Part shown: positions 54,189 to 62,993 of the stretch, in pieces | How positions within the stretch are numbered: position 1 is the stretch's first letter | Layout: every line of letters starts with the position of its first letter | Source: Parundibacterium terreum | GTDB taxonomy: Bacteria; Pseudomonadota; Gammaproteobacteria; Burkholderiales; Burkholderiaceae_D | DNA: 64,000 nucleotides | Reading direction: 5' to 3' | Assembly (NCBI RefSeq): GCF_014636315.1 | Contig: NZ_BMED01000004.1 | Location: forward strand, 466,137-530,136 | The notes under the pieces: generated by a model | Told to the model about the DNA's origin: nothing | The model's input: the letters and a program-made list of their open reading frames with translations, nothing else | The model's database searches: none | Made by a program: the position numbers and the translations under genes

Positions 54189-54767
54189 TTAGGCTGTCGC
54201 AGTGGAGCTCAGCAGGAAATTCTTCAGCAAGGCATGTCCGTGTTCGGACAGGATGGATTCAGGATGGAACTGCACGCCTTGCAGATTGAATTCCTTGTGG
54301 CGCACACCCATGATTTCTCCATCTTCGGTCCATGCGGTAACTTCCAGGCAGGACGGCAGCGAAGAACGCTCTATCGCCAGAGAGTGGTAACGGATGACGG
54401 TATACGGGCTGGGCAAATCCTTGAAAACGCCGACGCCGGTGTGGGCGATGACCGATGTTTTTCCATGCATCACCTGTTTGGAGCGGATGACCTTGCCGCC
54501 AAACGCATCACCTATGGCCTGGTGTCCCAGGCATACGCCGAGGATGGGTATTTCGCCAGCAAAGCGCTGCAGCAGGGGGACAGAGATGCCTGCCTCGCGC
54601 GGCGTGCAGGGGCCGGGGGAAATGCAGATATGGTCAGGCTTTAATGCGGCGATCTCATCCAGAGTAATTTCATCGTTGCGGTAGGTACGTACATCTTCAC
54701 CTAGCTCGGCAAAATACTGCACCAGGTTGTAAGTGAAGGAATCGTAATTGTCTATCATCAGCAGCAT
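54189..54767 (-). CDS. trpG: Anthranilate synthase glutamine amidotransferase component
   Basis: A 192-residue class I glutaminase that supplies ammonia to TrpE. The nucleophile is in [17 protein letters not shown] (Cys about 79), the His/Glu pair in [14 protein letters not shown], and oxyanion-strand [11 protein letters not shown]. It starts directly after the trpE stop, without a gap, so stoichiometric coupled translation is likely. The enzyme could also serve folate (PabA-like) as in many bacteria. Confidence 0.95.
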   Translation of the reverse strand: MLLMIDNYDSFTYNLVQYFAELGEDVRTYRNDEITLDEIAALKPDHICISPGPCTPREAGISVPLLQRFAGEIPILGVCLGHQAIGDAFGGKVIRSKQVMHGKTSVIAHTGVGVFKDLPSPYTVIRYHSLAIERSSLPSCLEVTAWTEDGEIMGVRHKEFNLQGVQFHPESILSEHGHALLKNFLLSSTATA

Positions 54768-56264
54768 TTAAATCTCTCCATCCAGGCCGTCTTGCACTTG
54801 TTCCGCTGCACGTATGACTGCGCGCGCCTTGTTTTCGGTTTCCTGCCATTCCATCTCGGGCACCGAATCGGCGACGACACCGGCTGCGGCCTGCACATAC
54901 AGCATGCCGTCTTTCAGTACGCCGGTGCGGATGGCAATCGCCAGATCCATCTCGCCGCCAAACGACAGGTAGCCGCAGGCGCCGCCATAGATGCCGCGCT
55001 TGGTCAGTTCCAGTTCATCAATCAATTCCATCGCCCGCACTTTCGGCGCGCCGGACAAGGTGCCGGCCGGGAAGGTGGCTTTCAGCACATCCAGGTTGGA
55101 TAGGTTGGCTTGCAGCTTGCCTTCGACATTGGAGACGATGTGCTGTACATGGGAATATTTCTCTATCACCATCTGGTCGGTGACCTTGACGCTGCCTGTC
55201 TGGGCGATGCGGCCTATATCGTTGCGGGCCAGGTCGATCAGCATCACATGCTCGGCGATTTCCTTGGGGTCGGCCAGCAGTTCGGTGGCCAGTTCGGCAT
55301 CGCGTTCCGGCGTTGCGCCGCGTGGGCGGGTGCCGGCCAGCGGACGTATCGTCACTTTCTTGTCGCCGTCGCTCAGGGTTTCGTTGCGCACCAGGATTTC
55401 CGGTGATGCGCCGATGATCTGCATGTCGCCAAAATTATAGAAATACATGTAGGGCGAAGGATTTAGCGAGCGCAGCGCGCGGTATAGCGACAGTGGGGCA
55501 TCCACATAAGGTTTCTTGATGCGCTGGCCTACCTGCACCTGCATCAGGTCGCCGGCCATGATGTATTCCTTGGCTTTTTCCACTGCCTTGATATAGTCGG
55601 CCTTGGCAAAATCCCTGATAGTGTCGGTACGGACGGATGCCGAAGTAACCGGTGCATCCACGCTCCTGCGCAGCATTGCCCGCAAATCCTTCAGCCTTTG
55701 CCTTGCCTTGGAATAGGCTTCCGGCTGGGTAGGGTCTGCATATACGATCAGGTACAGCTTGCCGGACAGGTTGTCGATGACGGCCAGTTCTTCGGTCACC
55801 AGCAACTGGATGTCGGGCAGGCCGAGATCATCTTTCGGTGTCGAATGCGCGAGACGTTTTTCTACATGGCGTACCGTGTCGTAGCCGAAGTAGCCGGCCA
55901 AGCCGCCGCAGAAGCGCGGCATGCCGGGGCGCAGTGCAACCTTGAAGCGGGATTGGAATTCTGCAATAAAGTCCAGCGGATTGCCTTCTATGGTTTCCAC
56001 CACTTCGCCATTCTTCACCACTTCGCTGCGTGTGCCGTAGCTGCGCATCAGCGTGGAGGCGGGCAGGCCGATGAAGGAATAGCGCCCAAAGCGTTCGCCA
56101 CCCATTACAGATTCAAGCAGGAAGGTATTCTTGCCACCCTGCTGGGTTTGCGCCAGCTTCAGATACAGCGTCAGCGGCGTTTCCAGATCGGCGAAGGCTT
56201 CCGCGATCATAGGGATACGGTTGTAGCCTTGCGCGGCCAGCGATTTGAATTCGAGTTCGGTCAT
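54768..56264 (-). CDS. trpE: Anthranilate synthase component I
   Basis: A 498-residue chorismate-utilising enzyme. The N-terminal feedback site shows [18 protein letters not shown] with the conserved LLES (~48-51) that binds tryptophan. The catalytic half has [66 protein letters not shown] and [21 protein letters not shown]. First structural gene of the trp unit, downstream of a leader with four Trp codons. Ribosome site is AAAGAGAACC. Confidence 0.96.
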   Translation of the reverse strand: MTELEFKSLAAQGYNRIPMIAEAFADLETPLTLYLKLAQTQQGGKNTFLLESVMGGERFGRYSFIGLPASTLMRSYGTRSEVVKNGEVVETIEGNPLDFIAEFQSRFKVALRPGMPRFCGGLAGYFGYDTVRHVEKRLAHSTPKDDLGLPDIQLLVTEELAVIDNLSGKLYLIVYADPTQPEAYSKARQRLKDLRAMLRRSVDAPVTSASVRTDTIRDFAKADYIKAVEKAKEYIMAGDLMQVQVGQRIKKPYVDAPLSLYRALRSLNPSPYMYFYNFGDMQIIGASPEILVRNETLSDGDKKVTIRPLAGTRPRGATPERDAELATELLADPKEIAEHVMLIDLARNDIGRIAQTGSVKVTDQMVIEKYSHVQHIVSNVEGKLQANLSNLDVLKATFPAGTLSGAPKVRAMELIDELELTKRGIYGGACGYLSFGGEMDLAIAIRTGVLKDGMLYVQAAAGVVADSVPEMEWQETENKARAVIRAAEQVQDGLDGEI

Positions 56265-56277
56265 GGTTCTCTTTCTG

Positions 56278-56397
56278 CCGCCCTTGTGGACTCACAGCAT
56301 CCACGATGGGTGGAGTTGGGGCGGATAAGACGATTTGATAAAACGTGCAAAAGGCTTTTGCTAGGGGTGTGCAGAAGCTTTCGCGGCAAATGTGTGG
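56278..56397 (-). promoter_or_regulatory. trp attenuator region
   Basis: Between the leader peptide stop and trpE. Possible structures on the minus strand: CGCTGGCAA within the Trp codons (56421-56413) with TTTGCCGCG (56390-56382); GCAAAAG-c-CTTTTGC (56361-56347) followed by acgTTTTat; and CCGCCC/GGGCGG (56324-56319 with 56283-56278) near the trpE start, enclosing CCAC...GTGG...CCAC alternatives. The pairing order suggests attenuation, but no classic T-run terminator is obvious, so the mechanism is inferred. Confidence 0.55.
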
Positions 56398-56484
56398 TTA
56401 GTTAGACCAGAATTGCCAGCGTCGCCATAGCCAGGCCTCAAAAGTGCCTGGTGTGATTGCGGGACGTTTTTTATCGAGAAACAT
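56398..56484 (-). CDS. trpL: trp operon leader peptide
   Basis: A 28-codon frame, unlisted, beginning ATG at 56484 and ending TAA. The protein starts MFLDKKRPAITPGTFEA and ends WLWRRWQFWSN, so four of the last eleven residues are Trp. Its position 133 bases before trpE, and hairpin-forming sequence just downstream, match attenuation leaders. A ribosome stalled at these codons when Trp-tRNA is scarce would change the fold of the transcript. A clear Shine-Dalgarno is not seen before the ATG (ATCCATAGA), the main weakness. Confidence 0.8.
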   Translation of the reverse strand: MFLDKKRPAITPGTFEAWLWRRWQFWSN

Positions 56485-56530
56485 TCTATGGATAGTGAAC
56501 GTTAGGTGTGTTCTTAGCTATTTAAAAATA

Positions 56531-56634
56531 AGAAGCTGTTGAGAAATGACGCTGGCGTTGTTGCTCCTCCTCGCCGTACTACTCGTACTGTCTTCGTCGT
56601 CGCGCCTAGCCAGCCTAATTTCGCAACAGCTTCT
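56531..56634 (-). repeat. Palindromic repeat unit between gph and trp leader
   Basis: A 104-bp unit of the family at 7917. Arms AGAAGCTGTTG-a-GAAATGACGCTGGC and its partner (56609-56634) pair 23 of 26. The core on the minus strand reads GGCTGGCTAGGCGCGACGAC ... GAGGAGCAACAACGCCAGC with a central GTAC-gagta-GTAC. It begins 4 bases beyond the gph stop. Likely an mRNA 3'-end structure or mobile palindrome. Confidence 0.85.
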
Positions 56635-56638
56635 ACAA

Positions 56639-57313
56639 CTAATCAATTGAAATCAGTCGTGCTGCTTCCAATAAGGTTTCGACTATACCATCACTCCGAA
56701 TATTTTGTATAGCCTCGCCGTGATTGTAGCCGTACGGAACGCTTAGCACTGGGCAACCCGCTGCACGGGCGGCGATGGCGTCATTGGACGAATCCCCTAT
56801 GGCGAGGACTTGCGCGGGAGGCAGGTCAAAGTCTGTGCAAACTTGCAACAAAGGCATGGGGTCGGGTTTTTTGCGCGCCAGCGAATCGCCGCCATACACC
56901 AGCTCAAAGTAAGGGCTGAGGCCTTTCTTTTTCAGCAAAGGGGTGGCGAAGGCAATGGGCTTGTTGGTAACGCAAGCCAGCCGCAGGCCTTTCGCCTGCA
57001 TGGCTTGCAGGCCCTGGATCACGTCCGGATACAAGGCGCTATAGTCGCCGTTGATCGCCAGGTAATGTTTTTGGTAAGACGCCATCGCCGCTTCAAAATG
57101 CCGGATGATCTGCGCTTCGGCATAGTCCAGCGCCAGGATGCGGTGTATCAGGTTCTCGGAGCCCTTGCCGACAAACAGCTTGACCGTGACGATGTCGATG
57201 GCCTCCAGGCCGAATTCTTTGCGCATGCGGTTGATGGCAACGAGAAAATCCGGGGCGGTATCCAGCATCGTGCCGTCCAGATCGATGATGACGGCCTTGA
57301 TATGTTTGAACAT
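56639..57313 (-). CDS. gph: Phosphoglycolate phosphatase
   Basis: A 224-residue HAD hydrolase that removes phosphate from 2-phosphoglycolate. HAD motif I DLDGTMLDTAPDF (nucleophile Asp), motif II VTNKPIAFATPLL, Lys in DSLARKKPDPMPLL, motif IV AIGDSSNDAIAARAAGCP. The start at 57313 (MFKHIK) is chosen over 57388 because homologues begin here. It follows rpe on the same strand, the usual gph-rpe-trp neighbourhood. Confidence 0.93.
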   Translation of the reverse strand: MFKHIKAVIIDLDGTMLDTAPDFLVAINRMRKEFGLEAIDIVTVKLFVGKGSENLIHRILALDYAEAQIIRHFEAAMASYQKHYLAINGDYSALYPDVIQGLQAMQAKGLRLACVTNKPIAFATPLLKKKGLSPYFELVYGGDSLARKKPDPMPLLQVCTDFDLPPAQVLAIGDSSNDAIAARAAGCPVLSVPYGYNHGEAIQNIRSDGIVETLLEAARLISID

Positions 57314-57410
57314 GCTTGTATTGGCCTGGTTTATGGCGCAGCTATTGGGGAGTATGGATATGGCTCGCAGCCGGGCGCTGCAAGCCATATGTTTGGGAGC
57401 CTAAACTGGC

Positions 57411-58076
57411 TTAGACTTTGGCCAGCTCGCCGCGCATGGCGTTGATGACGGCCGTATAGTCAGGTTTGCCGAATATCGCCGAGCCGGCGACAAATGTGTC
57501 GGCACCGGCTTTTGCCACTTCGGCGATATTGTCGATCTTGATGCCGCCATCCACCTGCAGCATGATGTCGCGGCCGGAGGCATCGATCAGCTTCCTGACT
57601 GCGGCGATTTTCTTTAGCGTGTGTGGAATAAAGGACTGGCCGCCAAAGCCGGGGTTGACCGACATCAGCAGGATCAGATCCAGCTTGTCCATTACATGCT
57701 CCAGCACATGCAGTGGCGTTGCCGGGTTGAACACCAGGCCGGCCTTGCAGCCATGGTCGCGTATCAGTTGCAGGCTGCGGTCTATATGTTCCGAGCCTTC
57801 CGGGTGGAAGCTGATGATGTTTGCACCGGCCTTGGCAAAATCTGGGATGATACGGTCTACCGGCTTGACCATCAGATGCACGTCTATAGGCACTTGCACA
57901 TGCGGGCGTATTGCTTCGCAGACTAGCGGGCCTATGGTCAGGTTGGGGACATAATGATTGTCCATCACGTCGAAGTGGATCATGTCTGCGCCGGCGGCGA
58001 CGACATTGCGGACCTCTTCACCCAGGCGGGCGAAGTCGGCGGACAGGATGCTGGGGGCGATGCGATAAGTTGTCAT
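57411..58076 (-). CDS. rpe: Ribulose-phosphate 3-epimerase
   Basis: A 221-residue TIM-barrel epimerase interconverting ribulose 5-phosphate and xylulose 5-phosphate. Characteristic segments are [35 protein letters not shown] (metal His and Asp), [26 protein letters not shown] and [15 protein letters not shown]. The start at 58076 (MTTYRIAPS) removes five upstream codons without conservation. First gene of the rpe-gph pair. Confidence 0.95.
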   Translation of the reverse strand: MTTYRIAPSILSADFARLGEEVRNVVAAGADMIHFDVMDNHYVPNLTIGPLVCEAIRPHVQVPIDVHLMVKPVDRIIPDFAKAGANIISFHPEGSEHIDRSLQLIRDHGCKAGLVFNPATPLHVLEHVMDKLDLILLMSVNPGFGGQSFIPHTLKKIAAVRKLIDASGRDIMLQVDGGIKIDNIAEVAKAGADTFVAGSAIFGKPDYTAVINAMRGELAKV

Positions 58077-58256
58077 GATGGCTAATGGCAATAAAAGATG
58101 CGCTATTTTACCCTTGTGCGCCGATCAGGTCTTGCAATGGCAGGGCTTTTGGTGTGCAATGGACTGATTGCCCTGTGCAAGATGCCCAGGGTTTACGCCG
58201 GGTATTCAATCAGCTATTCAATAAGTGCAGTACCAGGAAACAACAAGGAAGAATGA

Positions 58257-58631
58257 ATGTCAGCGTATGAAATGAATGTGTCGGTCGTGACCCAGTATCT
58301 GGACGAGCAGTCCGATCCCGACCATGGCAACTATGTGTTTGCCTATACGATCACGATAAAAAACACCGGCACGGTCGCTGCGCAGGTAATTTCGCGCCAC
58401 TGGATTATTACCGATGCAAAAAATCGCAGCCAGGAGGTCAAGGGCCTGGGCGTTGTCGGCCATCAGCCCCTGCTGCAGTCCGGGCAATCTTTTGAATACA
58501 CCAGCGGTACCTCATTTACTACCCCGCAGGGCAGCATGACCGGGACTTATTTCTGTGTTGCCGAAGACGGCCATCAGTTTAATGTGACGATACCGGAATT
58601 TGTATTGTCCTTGCCGCGCACCCTGCACTGA
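58257..58631 (+). CDS. apaG: ApaG / CorD family protein
   Basis: A 124-residue ApaG domain protein with a fibronectin-like fold. Core segments FAYTITIKNTGTVAAQVISRHWIITDAKN, EVKGLGVVGHQPLL and YTSGTSFTTPQGSMTGTYFC are typical. ATG 58257 gives MSAYEMNVS; an ATG four bases earlier (58253) starts a 5-codon frame that stops at once. AAGGAAG serves as ribosome site. Role tied to Co2+/Mg2+ and stress phenotypes in other bacteria, biochemically unclear. Confidence 0.92.
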   Translation: MSAYEMNVSVVTQYLDEQSDPDHGNYVFAYTITIKNTGTVAAQVISRHWIITDAKNRSQEVKGLGVVGHQPLLQSGQSFEYTSGTSFTTPQGSMTGTYFCVAEDGHQFNVTIPEFVLSLPRTLH

Positions 58632-58641
58632 TACTGCTTGT

Positions 58642-58827
58642 TTATTTGGATGCATCCTGCGATTGCGCGGTGTTGTCCCCCTGGCTGTTTTCCTGATTGC
58701 TTTCCTGGTTATCCAGCTTTGTTTGTTGCGGCGGATTGTTCGGCTTCTTGCCGTTAAACATAGTCCACCAGACGATAAAGATCAGCAAAAACATTGCTAC
58801 GCCGGCTTCCAGTCCCAGTAACCACAT
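58642..58827 (-). CDS. 61-residue single-helix membrane protein
   Basis: A short protein with one N-terminal hydrophobic helix (MWLLGLEAGVAMFLLIFIVWW) and a polar tail rich in Asn, Gln, Asp and Ser (NNPPQQTKLDNQESNQENSQ). No known family. Ribosome site GGAAAG precedes the start. It is divergent from mltA: start codons are only 12 bases apart, so promoters must overlap the opposite coding region. Converges with apaG, 10 bases between stops. Confidence 0.65.
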   Translation of the reverse strand: MWLLGLEAGVAMFLLIFIVWWTMFNGKKPNNPPQQTKLDNQESNQENSQGDNTAQSQDASK

Positions 58828-58839
58828 ATTTTTCTTTCC

Positions 58840-60030
58840 ATGTATAAAATTTCGTCAATTTTACCCGCTCTGGCGGCCTTGCTCGTGATTTCTGCCTGTA
58901 CCACCCCGGTTTCACTGAAAGAGCCGATCAAGCCGGTCACTCCAGTGACGCCGCCGGCAACGCCTATCCCGCAGGCGACAGCCAAGCCGCATGCCAATTT
59001 CAAGGCAGCTTCCTTTGCGGACTTGCCGGGCTGGGGCAGCGATGATTTGACAGAAACATGGCCGGTCTTCATGAGTTCGTGCAATGCGATGCGCTTCAAG
59101 CCGGAGTGGAAGGAGCCATGTTCGATTGCCAAGACCATCGATGCCAAGGATGGCGGCGCGATGCGGGTGTTCTTTGAATCCCTGTTCACGCCGTATCAGG
59201 TGATCAACCCGGACGGCAGCAGCGAGGGCCTGATCACCGGTTACTACGAACCCTTGTTGCGTGGTTCCCGCACCAGGGGCGGCGCTTACCAGACGCCTTT
59301 ATATGGAACGCCCGCAGATCTGCTAACGATAGACCTGGGCAGTGTCTATCCAGAACTGAAGAATATGCGCTTGCGCGGGCGCCTGGTCGGCAACAAGGTA
59401 GTGCCATATGCTTCGCGCGCGGATACCGAGCAGGCGCTGGCAGGCAAGGAAATGCTGTGGGTGGATGATGCTGTGGATGCATTCTTCCTGCAGGTGCAGG
59501 GCTCCGGTCGCGTTTATTTGAGCGATAGCAATGAGACTGTCAGGGTCGCCTATGCAGACCAGAATGGCTACCCGTATAAATCCATAGGCCGCTACCTGAT
59601 TGATAAGGGCGAGCTCACTTCCAGCCAGGCGTCGGCGCAGGGCATCAAGGAATGGATCAAGCAAAATCCTGCACGCCAGAATGAGCTGTTCAACAGCAAT
59701 CCCAGCGTGGTGTTTTTTAAGGAAGAAAAACTGTCTGATCCGCGCATAGGACCGAAAGGCGCACAGGGCTTGCCTTTGACAGCGCAGCGCTCGATTGCCG
59801 TTGATGCGCAATTCCTGCCGCTGGGTGCGCCGGTGTTCCTTGCGACGACACAGCCGAATAGCACGCAGTTATTGCAAAAGCTGGTGGTGGCGCAGGATAC
59901 CGGCGGCGCTATTCGCGGCGCGGTCAGGGCTGATTACTTCTGGGGCTTCGGCTCCGAAGCGGGTGAGCAGGCCGGACGCATGAAGCAGCGCGGGCAGATG
60001 TGGCTGCTGCTGCCCAAGTCCGCTTCCTGA
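58840..60030 (+). CDS. mltA: Membrane-bound lytic murein transglycosylase A
   Basis: A 396-residue outer-membrane lipoprotein that cleaves peptidoglycan. Lipobox VISAC gives Cys20, then a Pro/Thr linker, the MltA domain (~110-260, LITGYYEPLLRGSRTRGGAYQTPLYG and FFLQVQGSGRVYL) and the 3D domain (~295-385) with VVAQDTGGAIRGAVRADYFWGFG, which carries the catalytic Asp residues of the family. No clear Shine-Dalgarno precedes the ATG, and the start lies 12 bases from the divergent small gene. Confidence 0.93.
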   Translation: MYKISSILPALAALLVISACTTPVSLKEPIKPVTPVTPPATPIPQATAKPHANFKAASFADLPGWGSDDLTETWPVFMSSCNAMRFKPEWKEPCSIAKTIDAKDGGAMRVFFESLFTPYQVINPDGSSEGLITGYYEPLLRGSRTRGGAYQTPLYGTPADLLTIDLGSVYPELKNMRLRGRLVGNKVVPYASRADTEQALAGKEMLWVDDAVDAFFLQVQGSGRVYLSDSNETVRVAYADQNGYPYKSIGRYLIDKGELTSSQASAQGIKEWIKQNPARQNELFNSNPSVVFFKEEKLSDPRIGPKGAQGLPLTAQRSIAVDAQFLPLGAPVFLATTQPNSTQLLQKLVVAQDTGGAIRGAVRADYFWGFGSEAGEQAGRMKQRGQMWLLLPKSAS

Positions 60031-60038
60031 TCTTGTCG

Positions 60039-60141
60039 GAGGCTGTTAGGAAATTAGCCTGGCTAGGCGTCGCCGACGAAGACAGTGCTTTAGCACGGCT
60101 AGGAGGCGCAACAACGCCAGGGTAATTTTCGTAACGGCCTC
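60039..60141 (+). repeat. Palindromic repeat unit between mltA and paaK
   Basis: A 103-bp unit of the family at 7917. Arms (60039-60063 and 60116-60141) pair with a one-base gap. The core reads GCTAGGCGTCGCCGACGAAG ... GGCGCAACAACGCCAG with CAGTGCTTTAGCACGG in the middle. It fills the whole space between the convergent stops: 8 bases after the mltA stop and directly abutting the paaK stop at 60142. A bidirectional 3'-end function is plausible. Confidence 0.85.
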
Positions 60142-61449
60142 TTATTTATTGCGCTGGTCCAGCACCCTCTTGGCCTTGCCCACGCTACGCTCTATACCGC
60201 CGACGGGAAGAATGACGACCTCGGCGGATGTGCCTATATAAGCCTTGATGTCATGCATCAGGGTTTGCCTTGCAGCGTCTGCCTGGGCTGGTTCCGCACC
60301 GGCCTTCATTTCCACCCTGACTGTCAGCGCATCCAGCGGCCCTTCGCGGGTCAGCACGCACTGGTAGTGAGGCGACAGCGCCGCTTGCTTCAGTATCAGC
60401 TCTTCTATCTGCGTAGGGAAGACGTTGACGCCGCGCACTATCATCATGTCGTCGCTGCGGCCGGTGATTTTTTGCATGCGCCGCATGGTGCGGCCTGCGT
60501 TGGCAGGATTGGCCGCTAGCAGGCGGGTCAGGTCGCGGGTGCGGTAGCGGATGATGGGCAAGGCTTCCTTGCTCAGGGAGGTAAACACCAGTTCGCCGAA
60601 TTCTCCATCCGGCAGCACTTCGCCGGTATCCGGATCGATAATTTCCGGATAAAAGTGATCTTCCCAAACGGTAGGACCATCCTTGCTTTCCGCGCACTCG
60701 CTGGCTACGCCCGGCCCCATCACTTCCGACAGCCCATAGATATCCACTGCCGACAGCGCTAGCCGTTTTTCTATCGCGCTGCGCATTTCTGGTGTCCACG
60801 GCTCTGCGCCGAAGATCCCTATCCGCAGCGAAGTGGCAGACGGATCTATACCCTGGCGCTCCATCTCATCGGCGATCGCCAGCATATAAGATGGCGTGAC
60901 CATGATGATGTCCGGCTTGAAATCCTGTATCAGCTGCACCTGCCGCTCCGTCTGGCCGCCGCCGAAGGGGACGACGGTCAGGCCCAGGCGCTCTGCGCCA
61001 TAGTGCGCCCCCAGACCGCCGGTAAACAGGCCATAGCCATAGCTGACATGGCAGATGTCGCCCGGCTTGGCACCCGCTGCGCGTATCGAGCGCGCCACGC
61101 AATTGGCCCAGGTATCTATATCGTTTTGCGAATAGCCTACGACGGTGGGTTTGCCGGTAGTGCCGCTGGATGCATGGATGCGCACGATCTGCTCACGCGG
61201 GATTGCGAACATCCCGTAAGGGTAGTTGTCGCGCAGGCTTTTCTTGGTCGTAAATGGGAACTTGGATAGATCGGCCAGTGTATGCAGATCATCAGGATGG
61301 GCGCCAACTGCATCAAAGGCTTCGCGGTAGTAGGCGACATTGTCATACGCGTGGCGCAAAGACCATTTGAGCCGTTGTAGCTGCAGCGCCTGCAATTCGT
61401 CGCGGCTGGCGGTTTCTATTGCTTCCAGTGGAAATGCTGTTGCTCCCAT
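60142..61449 (-). CDS. paaK: Phenylacetate-CoA ligase
   Basis: A 435-residue ANL-family enzyme that activates phenylacetate with ATP and CoA, first step of aerobic phenylacetate breakdown. Signatures: HASSGTTGKPTVVGYSQ (P-loop-like, ~92-108), FGGGQTERQV, LRIGIFGAEPWTP, YGLSEVMGPGVASEC and the hinge/A10 Lys region in VGGIERSVGKAKRV. Length normal. Last gene of paaG-paaI-paaK; start supported by GAGGGCAG. Confidence 0.94.
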   Translation of the reverse strand: MGATAFPLEAIETASRDELQALQLQRLKWSLRHAYDNVAYYREAFDAVGAHPDDLHTLADLSKFPFTTKKSLRDNYPYGMFAIPREQIVRIHASSGTTGKPTVVGYSQNDIDTWANCVARSIRAAGAKPGDICHVSYGYGLFTGGLGAHYGAERLGLTVVPFGGGQTERQVQLIQDFKPDIIMVTPSYMLAIADEMERQGIDPSATSLRIGIFGAEPWTPEMRSAIEKRLALSAVDIYGLSEVMGPGVASECAESKDGPTVWEDHFYPEIIDPDTGEVLPDGEFGELVFTSLSKEALPIIRYRTRDLTRLLAANPANAGRTMRRMQKITGRSDDMMIVRGVNVFPTQIEELILKQAALSPHYQCVLTREGPLDALTVRVEMKAGAEPAQADAARQTLMHDIKAYIGTSAEVVILPVGGIERSVGKAKRVLDQRNK

Positions 61450-61505
61450 GCTGCCCTCATCGTCTCAACGTCTGGTTGCTGATTCTTTTTCGGCTGCCGG
61501 ATAAG

Positions 61506-61949
61506 CTAAGGCGTGATCACTTGTCCCTTGATCGCTGCCGATTTGCCCCTGAAGGTGGCAATAATCTCGCCATGCTGATTACTGACCAGCACGTCATAGA
61601 TGCCGCTACGACCCGCTTGAGTCACCTGCCTAGCTTCGGCAGTCAGCAGATCGTCCAGAAATGCCGGCTTCAGAAATTCTATATTGCAGCCTGCTGCCAC
61701 GGTGGCCTGGTTCCGGCTATTGCATGCGTAGGCGAAAGCAGTATCTGCCAGGCTGAAGATCATGCCGCCGTGGCAGGTGCTGTGGCCCTGTATCATATCT
61801 GCCCTGACCGGCATGCTGGCAATGGCATGGCCTTGTTCTATGTCGGTGATCTTGATGCCCATGCTTTGCGCTGCGGTATCGCGCGCATACATGGCTGCGG
61901 CGACGATGGCCGGCGACGGTGGTTCCGGCGGAATCAGATCCTCATCCAT
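61506..61949 (-). CDS. paaI: Hydroxyphenylacetyl-CoA thioesterase PaaI
   Basis: A 147-residue hotdog-fold thioesterase that frees CoA from stalled intermediates of the pathway. HGGMIFSLADTAFAYACNSR carries the catalytic Asp of the family, and GCNIEFLKPAFLDDLLTAEA follows. The start at 61949 (MDEDLIPPEP) is one base past the paaG stop, with GGGGAT as ribosome site inside paaG; a longer frame to 61994 is not used. Confidence 0.92.
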   Translation of the reverse strand: MDEDLIPPEPPSPAIVAAAMYARDTAAQSMGIKITDIEQGHAIASMPVRADMIQGHSTCHGGMIFSLADTAFAYACNSRNQATVAAGCNIEFLKPAFLDDLLTAEARQVTQAGRSGIYDVLVSNQHGEIIATFRGKSAAIKGQVITP

Positions 61950-61950
61950 A

Positions 61951-62745
61951 TCAATCCCCGGTAAAGCGCGGTGCGCGTTTTTCCAGGAAGGCATTCACAC
62001 CTTCCGCATAATCATGCGAGTTGCCGAGTTCTCTTTGCATGTCGCGCTCCAGTGCCAGTTGCTGTGGCAGCGTATTGTGCAAGCTGGCCCTCAGCGCATG
62101 CTTGATCATGGCCAACGCCTTGGTCGGCTGGCTGGCCAAGTGCGCTGCCAGCGCCTGGGTTTCCTTGTCTAGTGCGTCCTTGTCCTCCCGGTCGTCAACG
62201 CATTTCCAGATCAACCCCCACTGTTCAGCTTTTTCTGCGGGTAGCTTGTCGGCGAGCATGGCCAGTCCCATCGCCCTGGCCATGCCTATTTTTTGCGGCA
62301 GGAACCAGGTTCCGCCGGAATCGGGCAGTAATCCTATTTTGGCAAAGGCTTGTAAAAAGCTGGCTGAATGCGAGGCCAGCACAATATCGCATGCCAGCGC
62401 CAGGTTGGCGCCAGCGCCGGCGGCCGCGCCGCGCACACTGGCAATGACAGGCATAGGCAAATCTTGCAGCCTGCGTATCAGGGGATTGAAGTGGCTGTCG
62501 ATCAACTCACCCAGGTCGGTCATTGCGCCCGGAGTGAAAGACAGGTCGGCCAGATCCTGGCCTGCGCAGAATCCGCGCCCGGCGCCGGTCAGTACCAGTA
62601 CCCGGATGGAGGGATCATTCTCTACCTGGCTCAGTGCTGTGCTTAGTTCGGCATGCATGGAGCGGGTAAAGCTGTTCAGCTTATCCGGACGGTTTAGCGT
62701 AATGGTGGCAATTGCATCATTACGGGAAAACAGGATTTCAGGCAT
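61951..62745 (-). CDS. paaG: Ring-1,2-epoxyphenylacetyl-CoA isomerase PaaG
   Basis: A 264-residue crotonase-family enzyme that isomerises ring-epoxyphenylacetyl-CoA to the oxepin. LTGAGRGFCAGQDLADLSF (oxyanion hole), SVRGAAAGAGANLALACDIVLAS, FAKIGLLPDSGGTWFLPQKIG with the conserved Asp, and a C-terminal KRAPRFTGD. First gene on this strand; ribosome site AGAGGATG. Divergent from paaF with a PaaR palindrome between. Confidence 0.93.
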   Translation of the reverse strand: MPEILFSRNDAIATITLNRPDKLNSFTRSMHAELSTALSQVENDPSIRVLVLTGAGRGFCAGQDLADLSFTPGAMTDLGELIDSHFNPLIRRLQDLPMPVIASVRGAAAGAGANLALACDIVLASHSASFLQAFAKIGLLPDSGGTWFLPQKIGMARAMGLAMLADKLPAEKAEQWGLIWKCVDDREDKDALDKETQALAAHLASQPTKALAMIKHALRASLHNTLPQQLALERDMQRELGNSHDYAEGVNAFLEKRAPRFTGD

Positions 62746-62809
62746 ATAGGCATCCTCTTTCTAAGAAATAGAAGCTTGCGATCTGATTGTAATTTGATTG
62801 TAATTAAAA

Positions 62810-62825
62810 AACCGACTGGTCGGTT
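62810..62825. promoter_or_regulatory. PaaR-type operator
   Basis: AACCGAC-tg-GTCGGTT, perfect 7-bp arms, in the paaG-paaF divergent region. The sequence matches the palindrome described for the TetR-family repressor PaaR in beta-proteobacteria. paaR itself is not in the window. Confidence 0.7.
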
Positions 62826-62993
62826 AATTAAATGATTTAGTGCTAAGCTCTCGCCTTGAAACGCTACAATCTACGTCTGAATTCTTCCTGCCTGTCTAGA
62901 ATTCACTCCTATTTATGAAGGGAGTTCTAACCATAGCTGTCTCTATGTATAGATGGCTATGCGGCAAAAATCATCCAAACAAGAGGAGTTGCT

